This document shows positions 1-12,000 of a stretch of 64,000 bases of DNA, one piece after another; within the stretch, counting starts at the first letter, position 1; each line of letters starts with the position of its first letter. Made by a program: the position numbers and the translations under genes. The notes below the pieces were generated by a model that saw nothing but the letters and a program-made list of their open reading frames with translations, did not search any database and had not been told where the DNA came from. The stretch comes from Castanea sativa (lineage: Eukaryota > Streptophyta > Magnoliopsida > Fagales > Fagaceae). The stretch lies in assembly GCF_040712315.1 (NCBI RefSeq), contig NC_134016.1:3573501-3637500 (forward strand), given 5' to 3'.

Positions 1-59
1 AAAAACGCTTAGAAAATTTTTCAAAAATCTAGGTTTTTGATTTTTTGGCTACTCATTTT

Positions 60-215
60 TGCAACTCATTCGCGAGTCGCGAGTTCATCCAGAGGCGTAC
101 GTGACTCACTGGCGAGTGGAAGTCCCAGTGAAAAAGACTTAGAGAAGTTTTTCAAAATCTTGTTCAAGAGATTTGGTGACTCAGTTTGGCAACTCACTCC
201 TGAGTCAGTTGAGTA
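60..215 (+). promoter_or_regulatory. CpG-motif cluster (GACTCGC / GCGAGTC) upstream of accessory ORF leader
   Basis: Short direct and inverted copies of ACTCGC, GCGAGT and close variants are packed here, with two imperfect repeats of about 120 bp starting near 1 and 130. The same motif is dense in the element's own LTR at 3640-3830. The cluster lies just upstream of the spliced leader of the accessory ORF, so it may be a promoter or protein-binding array. Function is inferred. Confidence 0.4.
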
Positions 216-400
216 GCGAAAAACGTATGTTTTGTACAAATAGGGTTAAAACTCAGATAGTTTTTCAAAAACTTTTCAATTTCCCTTGCATCACGTGCAT
301 ACCTCTTTGTCTTCTCTGCCTCTCCCTCCCTCAGAACCGTCATTTTCACTCCATAAACCTCCATTTTCATCTTCAATCTTCACTCAAACTCCAATAGAAG

Positions 401-1040
401 GTATGGGTTTTCACTTATTTTCACTCTATTTCAAGTTTATAGCCTTATTTTTCATGGATTTGTTGTTTGTGTTGAGATATTGAAATATGGTTGATGAACA
501 TGGGTTTTTGATGTTTTTGCTGAGATCGATATATAGGTTTTGTTGAGATTGATAGTATAATGCTTAGTTTACATGTTTTTCATGTTTTCATTACATGCTC
601 ATACATTATACTATGTTTTGTGTTGTGTTGTGCATATCATGTTGTTGATAAAATGTCTATTTAGATGTTTTTGTGTGTATTTTTGGACTCTATTGAGTAC
701 AAAAATTTTGGGGATAATCTTCTTTCCTTGCTTTGAAACATCAAATAATTATGAGTTTTCACACTTTGTCCCTTGCATGTTTTCATGCCCTATTTGCACA
801 CTTTTTCATATGATGCACACACACAAAATCTTTGACATGTTGAGTGTTTAGTGCCATGATTAAATCATGCTTTGATATTTAGCATCTTCACATGTAAATG
901 TTTTTTGAATTACTCTTTAAATTCTAGTTTTTAGGGTTTGATTCGTAGTGTATGTTTTGGGTACTAACTTGTTGCTAATCAAGTTTGTTGCCATTTGTTT
1001 TTCATCTTGCTCTTTGCTATTTCATGATCTTTGCTTGAAG
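401..1040 (+). other. Probable 5'-leader intron of the accessory ORF
   Basis: A pyrimidine-rich leader (about 300-400) ends in AAG followed by GTATGGG at 401. A T-rich stretch then ends in an AG at 1039-1040, directly before the ATG at 1041. The second Sirevirus-like element has the same arrangement (leader, GTAAGC donor, AG before the ATG), so a spliced subgenomic transcript is likely in both families. Confidence 0.45.
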
Positions 1041-2109
1041 ATGTCTCCTTTCAAAAATTCAGCTATGAAAGGAAGCAACAGTAAAGGAAAGGAACCAGTA
1101 ATTGATCTCAGTAGCTTCTCCCCTAAGTCGAAGAAAACTTTATCTTCGGCTGGAGTTTTCAATGACACTCGATTCAGATCATATGTCGCATATCAAGCAT
1201 ATTTAAACTGCTAAAGATGCTCCCATGGTGATTGAACGGGTTGTTGAGCAAGCTTCTCTTCTCGATACGAACATTCCCAAATGGTTTGCCTCTAAGGATT
1301 AGAACTACCTTCTATCAAATGTTGAAGATCCTTATGAAGAGCTTGTTAAAGAATTTTATGGAAATGCCCTCTTTGATGGGGATGAGCTAAGATGTTGGGT
1401 AAGAGGAAAGGACTTCACTGTAACGCCTTCCTATCTTGCTATCATTCTGAACATCAACCGACCAGTGCTTGTCAAAACACCGGTGTATAATGAGTTGGAA
1501 CTAGATCTTGACATTCTTCAAGATGCTTTCGGAAAAAAACTTGGAGGCATCCTTAAATGGGAAAGCAATCAGTCTGTCATCGTTGTCTCCCGAATTGAGG
1601 TTGCTCACTACAATAATGTTTCATAATCTTTATCCTCTCTCAAGCACCGAACACATGAATCTTGGTCGGGCTCTATTTCTTCATGACTTGATTACCGATA
1701 AAGAAATTGATGTTTGCTCTCATCTCATATGGCCTCTAGGAATTGTCTTCCATTTTGTTACCTCATCGCAAAGATATTGAAGCTAAAAGGAGTACTAACA
1801 TTGGAAGATGAGTATCCTCATCCCAAGCAAAGACCAATCAACATCAGCACTCTCAATGCTATAATAGGCCATAGTCGAAAGAATCCTAAGCAAGAGAGTA
1901 ATGCTCCTCAAGGTGATACAAGCTCTAGCTCACACTTCTATGATGAGAAGTTGGACAACATCATGGCTTCCGTGCAAGACATCGGCACAAAATTTTTTGG
2001 CCTCACATTTATCATGCACTCTCAGCACATCCGCTTTGACTTAAAGTTTACCTCTCTCCAAACTCAATTGGATCAAATTCAAAGGAAGCTAGAAGAAGGT
2101 GATGACTAG
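1041..2109 (+). pseudogene. Accessory 'putative plant transposon protein' ORF, frameshifted
   Basis: The reading starts at the ATG at 1041 with a Ser/Lys-rich N-terminus. It is broken by a frameshift near 1207, an in-frame stop near 1301, further shifts around 1535 and 1735, and it ends at the stop at 2107-2109. The C-terminal part (about 1930-2105) is a heptad-like helix with LDQIQRKLEE at its end. It is collinear with the ORF at 60218-61402: a Ser-rich start, a globular middle with YLAI-type and LP-type segments, and a short coiled-coil tail. Proteins like this are annotated in plant genomes as 'putative plant transposon protein' (Transposase_32-like) and have no proven biochemical role. 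In Sireviruses this position is sometimes occupied by an env-like ORF; no signal peptide or membrane segment is evident here. Confidence 0.6.
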
Positions 2110-3488
2110 CTCCATGACAAAAAGGGGGAGAAAGGGTGTTCATGATAGGGGAGAGCAATGATAGGGGGAGAGAGAGCTAAATCAAAAAGGGGGAGCAATG
2201 CAATGCAAAAGCAAGAAAATCAAACTACAACAACAAGCCTTTCCATTTTCTTCTTTTAATGCTACTACTAGTCCATGTTCATATTTCATAGTTTAAGCTT
2301 ATGTTGTTACTTAACAATATTTATTTTGTACCTTTGTTTATGTAGCTTAGTATTTATAGTTAATGTGTTGCATTTTCTTAAGTACTCTTGTGCTCTTGTT
2401 GGATCCTGTATCCTTGATGCAATTGCTTTAGTGTTCTTGCATCGGTTGAGTGTTGGACATGCAAATATACTTTGCATTGAGCTTATTAGCTTACATATCC
2501 GGATGTTCATTCACCGTGTGAATGTTCATTGTGATCACTATTGTACGAGGCTAGGCCCTGGGGTCATTGGGCCTTGGACCCTAGCCTTATGGCACCATAC
2601 GGGGCAGGGCCCCAGGCCTATTGGGCCTTGGGCACTAGCCTTCAGATACGACACTTGGCCCTCTCCCCTTTGGACTTATGACCTTGATCCGGACACCTCT
2701 TGAGACCCAATATGAGCCCAAAAATGGTAACGGGACCATTTTGCCTTGAAAGTCAAAAGTGAGCCCCTCCTAATCAATCTTAACTTGACCAGGGTGCGTG
2801 GTTGCTTGGCAGTATGATGTCTCTACTTCCTGGTATTGCTTTAGGGAATATCACTGCCGAATAGTCTTTTAGAGATGGGAACCAGTTCCAATGCCATTAC
2901 CATCGTCCTTGACAGAGCACCCACTTAGAAACGATGGAATTGGACCACCATCAGAAGGTAATCATAACACCTCCACTTATCTCCAACTATAATTAGGAAA
3001 GTAGAGTAAGAAATAAGGGGTTGGCAAGGTGAAGAAAAGAACAAAGGAGAGAAAGAGAGAGAGAGGTTGTAAAATCAAGAGAGCATAGCTAGGTCTCCAA
3101 GCTAAGGACTACCTAATATAGAAAATCCAAAGCCTATAATACAAATAAGTTGTGAGCCCAAGTATAGATTAAGCTTGTTAATTGTACTTTGGGTGCCCAC
3201 AACTATTTATAGTGATTGTTCTTGTATGGTCAAGTTATGCTCTATTGTCATATTCATACTTGCTTGATTGTATTGTGCTTGCTCTATATGCTTTCTCAGA
3301 TTTCTGCTTACAATGAACTTAATGAGTGCATTTTGTGATATTGTTTTCAGAAAACTTATTCATATGGTTCAAGAGCTTCATAGTTCTAGAGTTAGGTGTG
3401 AGTGAGTTTTGACAACTGTTCCTAACTCACATTTTTAAGTCTAGAGTCTGTTTTAGGATTTTGTCACAGAATAGCCAAAGGGGGAGAT
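2110..3488 (+). other. Noncoding 3' region of the Sirevirus-like element with polypurine-tract array
   Basis: No coding signal. It contains at least four AGGGGGAG tracts at 2117-2195, a GC-rich duplicated stretch at 2545-2645 (two copies of a motif around GGGCCTTGG), a GA-rich run near 3050, and the final polypurine tract directly before the LTR. The extra tracts match Sirevirus biology, where several precede the functional one. Confidence 0.5.
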
Positions 3489-4574
3489 TGTAAAGTTGAA
3501 CTTATTCAACTATGTGTTCGCTTTATTCTATGCCAAATTTTCTTGTAATTCAGCATTTCGAAACTCTATATTTAGGTGGGAATGATGTAAGGATTCTGTG
3601 TGAGAGAGTGTGAAGAATTGATTAAGTGTGTGTAATCAAGAGGCAACTCGCGACTGACTCGCAAGTAGTGACTCGCCAAAATTTGTCACACGTGTGGAGC
3701 ATGTAGGAAGTTGAAGGGTCAGGACAGCTAAATCACTACAGGACAAAAAGTACAGTTTGACCATTCTGTTAACTGGCGACTGGAACTCATGACTTGTCCT
3801 AGTCGCGAGTGACTCGCCAGTACACCCTGTTTTGTAGAAAAATAACTTTTCACATTCCTTCTCATACCCTACTATAAATACCCTTATACCCACGAAATGT
3901 AGAGAGCTTCCAGAGAGAATTTTGAAAGATAAAACCTAAAGAATAACAAGATTGATTCATCCACAATCTTATACATTTGATTCTCCAAATTCCTCTACTC
4001 TCGCCCTTTCCATTTCATACTCTTAAGAGGATCTTTAGCCAAATCCTTATCTCACCATATTCATATCATTGAGAAGGTTTTTGGTGTTTGGGAAGCAGTT
4101 CAAGAGAGAACCAATTCATTTTGGTTCATGCAATGGGCTTATTGCAGGATCTAGTAAGTTAGAAAAGACAAGGTTAGGCGTAACCTTGTTGAAGTAAGAA
4201 GCTTGGAGGGCTTAGGTGCATTGGGTAGATTAGGCTTGGAAGGTCTATTGCTATTTATGTATCCCAATTGATTTTCTTGTGAATCATTTTACCATTTGGA
4301 GGGCGGTGAAGAGGCTTTTCGTCGAGTTCTTTAGTTTCCTCTTCAATAACACGTGCCAGTGTTATCTTGCGTTTGCTTCTCTCTATCCCTTACTCTTTGC
4401 TATTGATTACTACTGTGTTGTGATTAAATTATGGCTTAGAGTAGTTTGCATGTTTGGGTATAGCTTATATTTATCATTCTGCACATATATTGTTTAAGTA
4501 TAAGCTTGTGTTGGTAATTTTGTAATTGGGGGTCTAAACATTCACTAGTGTTTTACACACTAAGTGAGCTTTCA
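3489..4574 (+). repeat. 3' LTR of the left Sirevirus-like element
   Basis: It begins TGTAAAGTTG immediately after CAAAGGGGGAGAT. It contains a dense GACTCGC/GCGAGTC cluster (3640-3830) and a TATA-like ACTATAAATAC at about 3870. The start is well supported by the polypurine tract. The end is uncertain because the partner LTR is outside the window. Confidence 0.55.
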
Positions 4575-4803
4575 AAATCAATCAAGGAAACAAATTGTGC
4601 ATAATACCCTTTTTTTCCCGTTAAGTGGGCACCTACTATTATTAGACTATTTGTGTTACTATTATACATGTGTAGGGAAAAAAAACATAAAACTTTCCAT
4701 ATCCTTCTAATTCTAATAGTTTTGAACATGACTAAAATTGTTTATAGTCATGATAACAAAATTTTCCACGTTAATAACTCGCAACCAGAATGCTTATAAT
4801 TAC
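4575..4803. other. Spacer between two retrotransposons
   Basis: AT-rich DNA with no gene. Its last five bases (4799-4803, ATTAC) are the left target-site duplication of the gypsy element that follows. Confidence 0.7.
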
Positions 4804-5462
4804 TGATAATACGAAGAAAATCAGTAGGCTGGATGCTTCGGACTTGAAAGGACTACTTGCTCTTTCGATGGCCTGGAAAAGAAAGAAAAGCGATCAAAGG
4901 TGACCGGGGTTGCCGGCCAAGAACCCTCCGATGGCAAAGTTAGTTTTCTCTCTATATTTTCGGAGTTCCAACTTTTTAGGAAATATAAAACATACCTTTT
5001 TCTGGTTTGAATGGGTGTTTATATAGTGTCCTAGGAACAGTTATTGGGCTTGTAACCTCCCCTGGATTTGAGGAGGTGCGAGGGTTCAAGGATAACTTCC
5101 ACAACCGTTTAGGAGTTATATTTTCTCATATAACGGTCACCGGAAGTTATGCGTATATTACGGAGTGGTGACATGTACTCAAGAATTTTTCGAAGTGTAA
5201 AGGGCTCGTCCAGGGGTCCTTTTGTTGTATATACCTTGCTTCTAAAGGAGGTTGTTCCTCTTATGGACGAACCCCTTCAGGACAGGGTTGATAGCTTTCC
5301 TAGGAAGAGTAGATGCAGTTGTGCCAAATTTGACTGCGGGTGTGTTTTCGTCTATGGATGACCATGGACGTTAGCCTCGTCCTAGTGCTTTCTTTTGGAC
5401 GACTGCTGGTGTGGATGACCATGGACGGTCTTAAGTACTTTATTTTTCTTCATTCCTCATCA
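4804..5462 (-). repeat. 3' LTR of the Tat element (left copy)
   Basis: 659 bp, the same length as 14413-15071. It carries repeated CTCGTCC/GGACGAG motifs (for example near 5208, 5265, 5378, 5396). On the minus strand it follows a short purine stretch, GAAGGGGC, likely the polypurine tract. Confidence 0.9.
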
Positions 5463-5693
5463 GTTGCCCCTTCATCCAGGGGTCATTCAGCATATCACTA
5501 AACTTCAGGACGAGTTTTCCAAGAACATTGTTATTATTATTATTTTATTTTCTATTTTATTTGTTTTTCAGACAGCGTACCATGTGTCATGCTTTCATAG
5601 GTGATTGGTCACATCGATTTACCTCCTCGAGGTAGATGCCACGTGTCGCTTTCTCATTGGTCTCGTCATTATGAATACCGAGACTTCTCTACC

Positions 5694-5701
5694 TATAAAT
5701 A
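5694..5701 (+). promoter_or_regulatory. TATA box of the antisense accessory gene
   Basis: TATAAATA at 5694-5701 in a plus-strand setting: about 180 bp upstream of the first coding exon and followed by a pyrimidine-rich leader. It lies inside the retrotransposon but outside the LTR, so the accessory gene seems to have its own promoter, opposed to the LTR promoter. Confidence 0.55.
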
Positions 5702-5872
5702 GTGGTTTCCCTCTCGTGCCCCTCTCATTTTTTCAGATTTTCTATTTTGACACTTCTCGTCTGTCGCCTCGTCTAGGAGTGTTCTCAGCGTCCTTAGTAT
5801 CTTTCTTCTAGAGCCAGGTATTCCCCTTACTCTCACTCTCAGGCTTTCCTTTTTAAGCTTTAGGACGTCTGA

Positions 5873-8021
5873 AATGGCTATCGTGATTCTTCTAGCTGTA
5901 GCACTTCCGGTAACGATAGTAGTAGTAGTAGTGGCCACACAACGGAGGAATATACCTTTAGTGTTCCTGGAATTCCTGCTGAAACCTTACAAGAAAATCT
6001 TAGGATAAGGGCAGCCTTTGGAGCTGGTACCTCGACGAGCGTCCCGCCGTCCTCCCCTTTGGACGAAGAAGAAACTGTGTATAGTTGTGCTATAGAAATT
6101 CCTTCTAAGACGGACGAGAAGAGGTTAGACGCTCTTAGGAGTTGGTTCCAAATCCCAGACGATCTGAATCCTAGGTTAGCCGTCCAAGGGGAATGGTGTT
6201 GCCAACCCCGTTTAGGAATAGGTATTTACGAAGCTTATTTGCTAGGGAGGCTTAGATTACCTTTAAATGCCTTCGCTAGAGAATTACTCACTAGGCTGGG
6301 CTTGGGAGTTTGTCAGTTTAACCCCAACGCGTGGAGACTTATTGCCTCTATACAGGTCTTATGGAGGGAGGTATTTAATGGGAACCGTCCTATCACCGTG
6401 GACGAGTTTCTGTACTGTTATAAATCCTCTGAGATAAGTCAATCTTTAGGTTTTTATCAATTCACAACTAAGGGCAATGACTGTAGGTTGATTAAGTCTT
6501 TGCCTTCGTTTGACAAAAACTGGAAGACATAATTTTTCTTTGTCTCTAGTTTTTGGGCGAGGCATCCTATCGAGGTTGGTAGAGATGCATTTGCCCCTTA
6601 TACTGGAGAGTTAGGGAACCTTCGTCAAGAAGGTATGTTATGTTTTTCCTTCATTCTCTTTTTATTTGTTTTGTTATATTTTATCTTTAGACAGTTGTCT
6701 AACCTTAATTTTCCTCTCTTTTCTCAGCTGTTAGACGTCCTTCTCTAAGTAATTTTCACCGTGACCGCGTCCACAGAGCTCGTCTACACTTCGAGAGAAA
6801 TTTTCACTCGTTGGTGACTCTTCGACGCTTGCACAAGTGGGGACTTGGCCCTAATCCATCTGCTGAAGCCCTTGCGCACGAGCAAACTGTCCGTAGACGT
6901 GAGTGTTTTTCTTACTTGAATTTTGAATTTTTTTTAAATATATATATATACACATATGTACATGTATTTTTCAGGAATGACAACCATGAAAGAAAACAAA
7001 GGGAAGGAAGTGATTGACGAGACGACCAGGCTTGAAGTTTAATCTCAGCCTCATCCTATCGCTGGAGACAAAAGGAAAAGCTTGTCCAAAAACTTGGACT
7101 TGGGAAGCTTACCCAGTCGTCGGGGGAAGAAGACCAAGCATGGGTCGTCTAGGCCTGAAACTGCTAAGTCTGACACTCCTTCCTCTTTGCCGTCCATCAC
7201 AGTCGTTGATGTTGACTTGTCTACGCCCGTTGGCGTTACTCTGTCCAAAACCCATGCTCCCACTTCGTCCGAGCCTCCTCAAAGGATTTCTATGAACTTA
7301 CTGGAGAATAAGGATTTAGCCTGGGAACGATTTCAAGAGGCTGTAACAAGTGAGGACGTGGCTGCGTGCTACGATATGTCTTTGAAGGAGTTTGAGCATT
7401 CCGGTGTCCACGATCTTTTTAAGGTGAGCATCTTTGTCTTGTCTTGCTTTAGCAATATTATCTATTGTCATTTTTATCTCTTGAACCTTTTTGTCTTCTA
7501 TGTAGGCAATGTCGAAGTTCATTGCTACGTCCAGGCAGGCCACAAAGGTGGACAAGATGAGGATCCTTCTCGAAAAAAGAATAGAGGAGATTAAAGACGA
7601 CTGCAAAACTTAGGCTGAGGTGGCGAATAAGGCCAAGGACGAGGTTAAAGGGTTGAACACTTTAGTAGGAGAGCTGAAATCTAATGCTGCTAAGAAGGAT
7701 GATCGTCTTGACTTTTTTTAAAAGAAGAACGACGAGCTGAGTTCCCTTCTCAAGAAGGCTAAAGATGATGCAGTGGAGGAGTTCAAAGCGTCCAAGGAGT
7801 TTACCAACCTACTGGACACCAACTATGCAGCAGGGTTTGAAGATTTCAGAATGGATGCTATAGAAAACTTTCCTGGAGTTGACTTTGGCACTATTAAACT
7901 CAACATTGGCACTGCTACAAGTTCTCTCCTCCAAACAGGCTGAGACGATGTTAATATTGAGGATGATGCCACTACAAAGCCATCTCAGGATGACCCCAAT
8001 GTTGATGCCCTTCCTTCTTGA
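5873..8021 (+). pseudogene. Antisense accessory gene of the Tat element ('putative gypsy type transposon' protein), four exons, broken
   Basis: Four exons join in frame: about 5873-6632, 6728-6898, 6975-7423 and 7506-8021. The introns start GTATGT, GTGAGT and GTGAGC, and end CTCAG, TTCAG and TGTAG; the phases match at every junction. Exon 1 encodes a Ser-rich N-terminus, then a globular domain (WFQIPDDL, LGRLRLPLNAFARELL) of the type annotated as 'putative gypsy type transposon' (PF04195). Exons 2-4 give a Lys/Arg-rich linker, then a helical, probably coiled-coil part and an acidic tail. The ATG at 5874 is one base out of frame with the rest. In-frame stops interrupt exon 1 (about 6530), exon 3 (about 7040) and exon 4 (about 7612, 7720, 7940). 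Such antisense extra ORFs are described for Tat elements; the function is unknown. Confidence 0.75.
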
Positions 8022-9057
8022 AGACGAAATTTTTAACTTAGAATGCTATTGTTGTTTTGTTTTTCTTTTGGTTTGGTCCATTGTTTTTTGGACCCTTATT
8101 AAGATGTATTTGAGTACAATTATCTCGTCCAGAGTGTTCTGGACGAGTTTATTAACAATTGTCTTTTAAGGCTTATTTTGTAAGGGTTTTTGGACGGTGG
8201 TCATCTACCCTCTTTAGACTTTAATGAATATTTACTTTTATCCATTATTTATTGTATGGACGAGTTTATCCACTATTTTCACCATTAATGTCATTGGTTT
8301 TTAAACAGTCTGTGTTCTAAGTGTTAAATGGTCGTCCATGTGATTTTCTTATGGACGACCCACCTAAGCATGGATGTCTTTGTTAGCCAGTCAAATCTTT
8401 ACAAGTGTAACTCGTCTTAGGACGACAATGATGACTTCGCCAGTCTTTTACCTCGTCCTTTGGGCAATTATCACTCGTCTTCTTGCAAGACGCTTATAAT
8501 GTTTCACTCATCCTAAGACATTGAGGCATCTTGGCTAGATGCTCGTCTTTGGAACTTTATGCTTTAACGTATGCCTTTTTCTTGTCTATCTACTTTTTAG
8601 ACGAGTATGCCTTAGCTTTTTTTTTTACTTTATCCTCATTTCGAGGAAAGCTTAGACAAGTATGCCTTAGCTTATTATTTTTTTTTATATATATCCTCAT
8701 TTCAAGGAAAGCTTATGAACGTTACATCCATGCGTCCAGAGATTTTCATTCGTCTTAGGCTTTTGCCCCTCTTGTGGGTATCATTATGGAAACTAGATTT
8801 ATATATTAAATATATTAGAAATCCAAACCATATTATTGCATGAACATTGTCCACAAATATGGCACGCTTAGAAGCTGGTGCCTTATTAGAATACTTAAGA
8901 AAATACATAACCTCGTCTTTCACAAACTGGTCCGTAGACGGTGCAAAAGTTTAAGAACTAGTGCACTTTTTATTCTTAATACACACCATAGTAGTAATAA
9001 GAACACAACAGTAGGTATAAGTAAACACATAGACCGTAGTTGTAGCTGTCCATAGTA
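8022..9057. other. Intergenic part of the Tat element between accessory gene and integrase
   Basis: No credible coding sequence. It is notable for very frequent CTCGTCC/GGACGAG and related CGTC/GACG words, several as inverted pairs (near 8128-8150, 8330-8360, 8412-8425). It presumably holds the 3' ends of both converging transcripts. Confidence 0.6.
8605..8715. repeat. Tandem duplication, about 55 bp, two copies
   Basis: Units 8605-8659 and 8660-8715 both run from GTATGCCTTAGCTT through a T-rich stretch to AGGAAAGCTTA. They differ mainly in the T/AT run. Confidence 0.8.
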
Positions 9058-12000
9058 TCAACCTCGTCCCTGGACTATTTCGTCCAAGTTCATCACTAAT
9101 AGTACCTCCTTAGGTGTTCCGCGTTCTAGGAGTGCTCTAACTTTCGTCTGTCCAGGGCCTCCAGGTAGTATGACCCCTGCCTCTTGCAATTGATTACCCT
9201 GTAAGGTCCCTCCCAATTGGGTCCCAATTTTCCATGAGCTTGATTCCTAGTTGCTAAGGAGACTCTTTTGAGAACAAGGTCCCCAATATTGAATCATCTA
9301 GGTTTTACCATGGCATCATGCTGCCTAGCCATAAGATTCTTGTATCTTGCTTTCCTTTACTCCGCATCCATTCTTACCTCGTCAATAAGATCGAGGTCAA
9401 GACGAAGTTGTTCCCCATTCTCTCTCTCCTGATACTTCATCACTCGATGATTAGCCATATGAACTTCTGTCAGTATGACGACTTCACTTCCATAGGCTAG
9501 CTTAAAGGGGGTCTCTCCTGTCAGAGTTTGTACAGGTTTCCTGTAGGCCCAAAGAACACCTGGTAACTCGTCTGGCCATATCCCTTTTGCCCCCTCGAGC
9601 CGAGTCTTGATGATTTTCAGCAGGGATCGGTTCGCTACTTCTGCTTGTCCATTCGCCTGTGGATGGGAGGGTGAGGAATAGTAATTCTTGATTCCAAAAT
9701 GTTTGTAAAAGTCCCTCAAGGATGCGTTGTCAAACTGACGTCCGTTATCTGATATTAGTACCCTGGGTACTCCGAACCTACATAGAATATTCTTCCAAAC
9801 AAAATTTTTAACATTTTGCTGAGTGATTGTTGCAATAGGTTCGGCCTATACCCACTTGGTAAAGTAATTGATCCCTACTACCAAAAACTTCATTTGTCTA
9901 GTTCCCATGGGGAAGGGACCTAGGATATCCAGTCCCCATTGTGCTTTAAGGGCCATGAGCCATCATTGGGGTTTGATACTCTGACGGCTGTCTAGGGACA
10001 TTGCTATAGCGCTGACACTGGTCACATACCTTGACATAGGCCTTAGCATCTACCTGCATTGTAGGCCAATAGTAGCCTGCATGGACGACCTTATGGACTA
10101 GTGATCTCGCTCCTGAATGATTCCCACATGCTCCTTCATGAACTTTCCTCAAAACATAGTTTGACTCATCCGGAGCCAAGCACCTTAGGTAAGGTTGGGA
10201 AAAACCTTGCTTGTACAGCACTTCGTTTATGAGGACGTATTTGGCTACCCTGACCCTCAACTTCCTAGCTTTGTCCTTGTCTTCTGGAAGCCTTCCATCT
10301 TTAAGATAGATTACTATTGGACTCATCCAATTTTCTCCCTCTTCTATCTGTTGTATGTCCGAAAAGTCTATGCTTGGCATATATTGGACGTTGTCGTACT
10401 CGTCCGTAACTCCTCCTGTCGAAGCTGCTTTCGCCAAGGCATCTGCTTCCATATTTTCCTCCTTGGGGAGTTGAACAAAACTTATTGCTGAAAACTTTCG
10501 TGCAAGTCGTTTCACTTTGCTGAGGTATTTCTTCATCCGATCTTCCTTGGCATCACACATTCCATTTACTTGGTTGATGACTAGCTGAGAATCTCCTTTG
10601 ACTATTATCGACTCTGCCCCTAAGGACTTAGCCAATTCCAGTCCTTTGAGTAGAGTTTCATACTCAGTCTCGTTGTTGGTGGTTTGATACTATAGACGGG
10701 CCGTGTACTCCAGCTTATCACCCTCTGGGGACTTTAGTATGACTCCAATCCCTCCTGCATATAGTGTGGACGATCCGTCTACATTAATAACCCACCTTTC
10801 AACTCCTTCGTCTTTGTCCAGCTCATTCTGGCTGGGGGTGAACTCTGCAATGAAATCTATTAATGCCTGTGCCTTTATCGTGCTCCTTGGAAGGTATCTG
10901 ATGTCAAACTCGCTAAGTTCCACAGCCCACTGTATTAATCGTCCAGCGGCTTTCAACTTGTTCATTGCCTTCTTTATGGGATGATCTGTTAGGATGTTGA
11001 TAATATGAGCTTGGAAATAATGCCTCAGCTTCCTAGAAGCCGTAATCAAGGCAAAAGCTAGCTTCTCCATCATCGGGTATCGTCCTTCCGCTCCTCTCAT
11101 CGTATGGCTTGTGTAATAAACTGGTTTCTGGATTTTCCATTCTTCTCTGACCAACGCCAAGCTTACTGCGTGTGGGGACACCACCAAATACAAATACAGC
11201 TCTTCTCCAGGTACAGACGAACTCAACAACGGCGCTGTCATGAGATATGTCTTCAAGTCTTGGAAGGCCTTTTAACACTCGTCTGTCCACTCAAATGCCT
11301 TCCTGAGGACTTTAAAGAATGACAAACACTTGTCAGTAGCTTTCGACACAAACCTGTTAAGGGCAACAACTCGTCCGGTAAGAGACTGGACTTCCTTGAT
11401 ATTTTTCGGTGGTTCCATATTCAGTATCGCCTGGATTTTTTCCGGATTCGCTTCAATTCCTGTGCGAAACCATGAACCCCAAAAACTTCCCCAACGAAAC
11501 TCCTAAAGCACACTTGCTTGGATTTAATTTCAAGTTATACCACTGAAGTGTATTAAAAGTCTCTTGAAGGTCGTCCAGATGATTTCCCTCGTCCAGGCTC
11601 TTTACCAGCATATCATCTACATAAACCTCCACATTTTGCCCGATTTGAGGACAGAACATGTGGTTAACCAGTCTTTGGTAAGTCGCCCCTGCGTTCTTCA
11701 AACCGAAGGGCATTACTTTGTAGCAATACAACCCTTGGCTTGTAATGAATGAGGTCTTTTCTTGATCCACCTCGTCCATCTTTATCTGGTTGTAGCTTGA
11801 GAAGGCGTCCATGAAACTCAGCAACCTGTGACCTGCCATTGAGTCCACCAGCTGGTCAATGCGTGGTAATGGGTAACTATCCTTGGGGCAAGCTTTGTTT
11901 AAGTCAGTAAAGTCCATGGACATTCGCCACTTGCCATTAGCTTTCTTCACCATGACTACGTTTGCCAACCAATCTGGATAATAAACTTCTCGAATGAACT

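Larger units (their letters stand above)
1..4574 (+). mobile_element. Sirevirus-like Ty1/copia retrotransposon, 3' part (left edge cut by window)
   Basis: Only the 3' part of the element is in the window. It runs from a leader, through a broken accessory ORF (1041-2109), to a noncoding stretch with repeated polypurine tracts of the form AAAAAGGGGGAG (about 2117, 2140, 2160, 2190), then a final tract at about 3476-3488 and an LTR starting TGTAAAGTTG at 3489. Multiple polypurine tracts and an ORF between pol and the 3' LTR are known hallmarks of Sireviruses, a Ty1/copia lineage. No gag or pol is visible, and a 5' LTR, if present, lies outside. The 3' boundary near 4574 is a guess from a terminal CA. 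The same layout recurs at 55333-62997, which supports this reading. Confidence 0.65.

Noticed and set aside
2275..2703. 142-codon plus-strand frame in the left Sirevirus-like element
   Set aside because: Lies between the polypurine-tract array and the LTR, crosses a GC-rich duplication, and has no domain features.
10195..11322. Plus-strand open frames across 10.2-11.3 kb
   Set aside because: They lie antisense to the RNase H and RT coding sequence of the Tat element and show no protein-family character.
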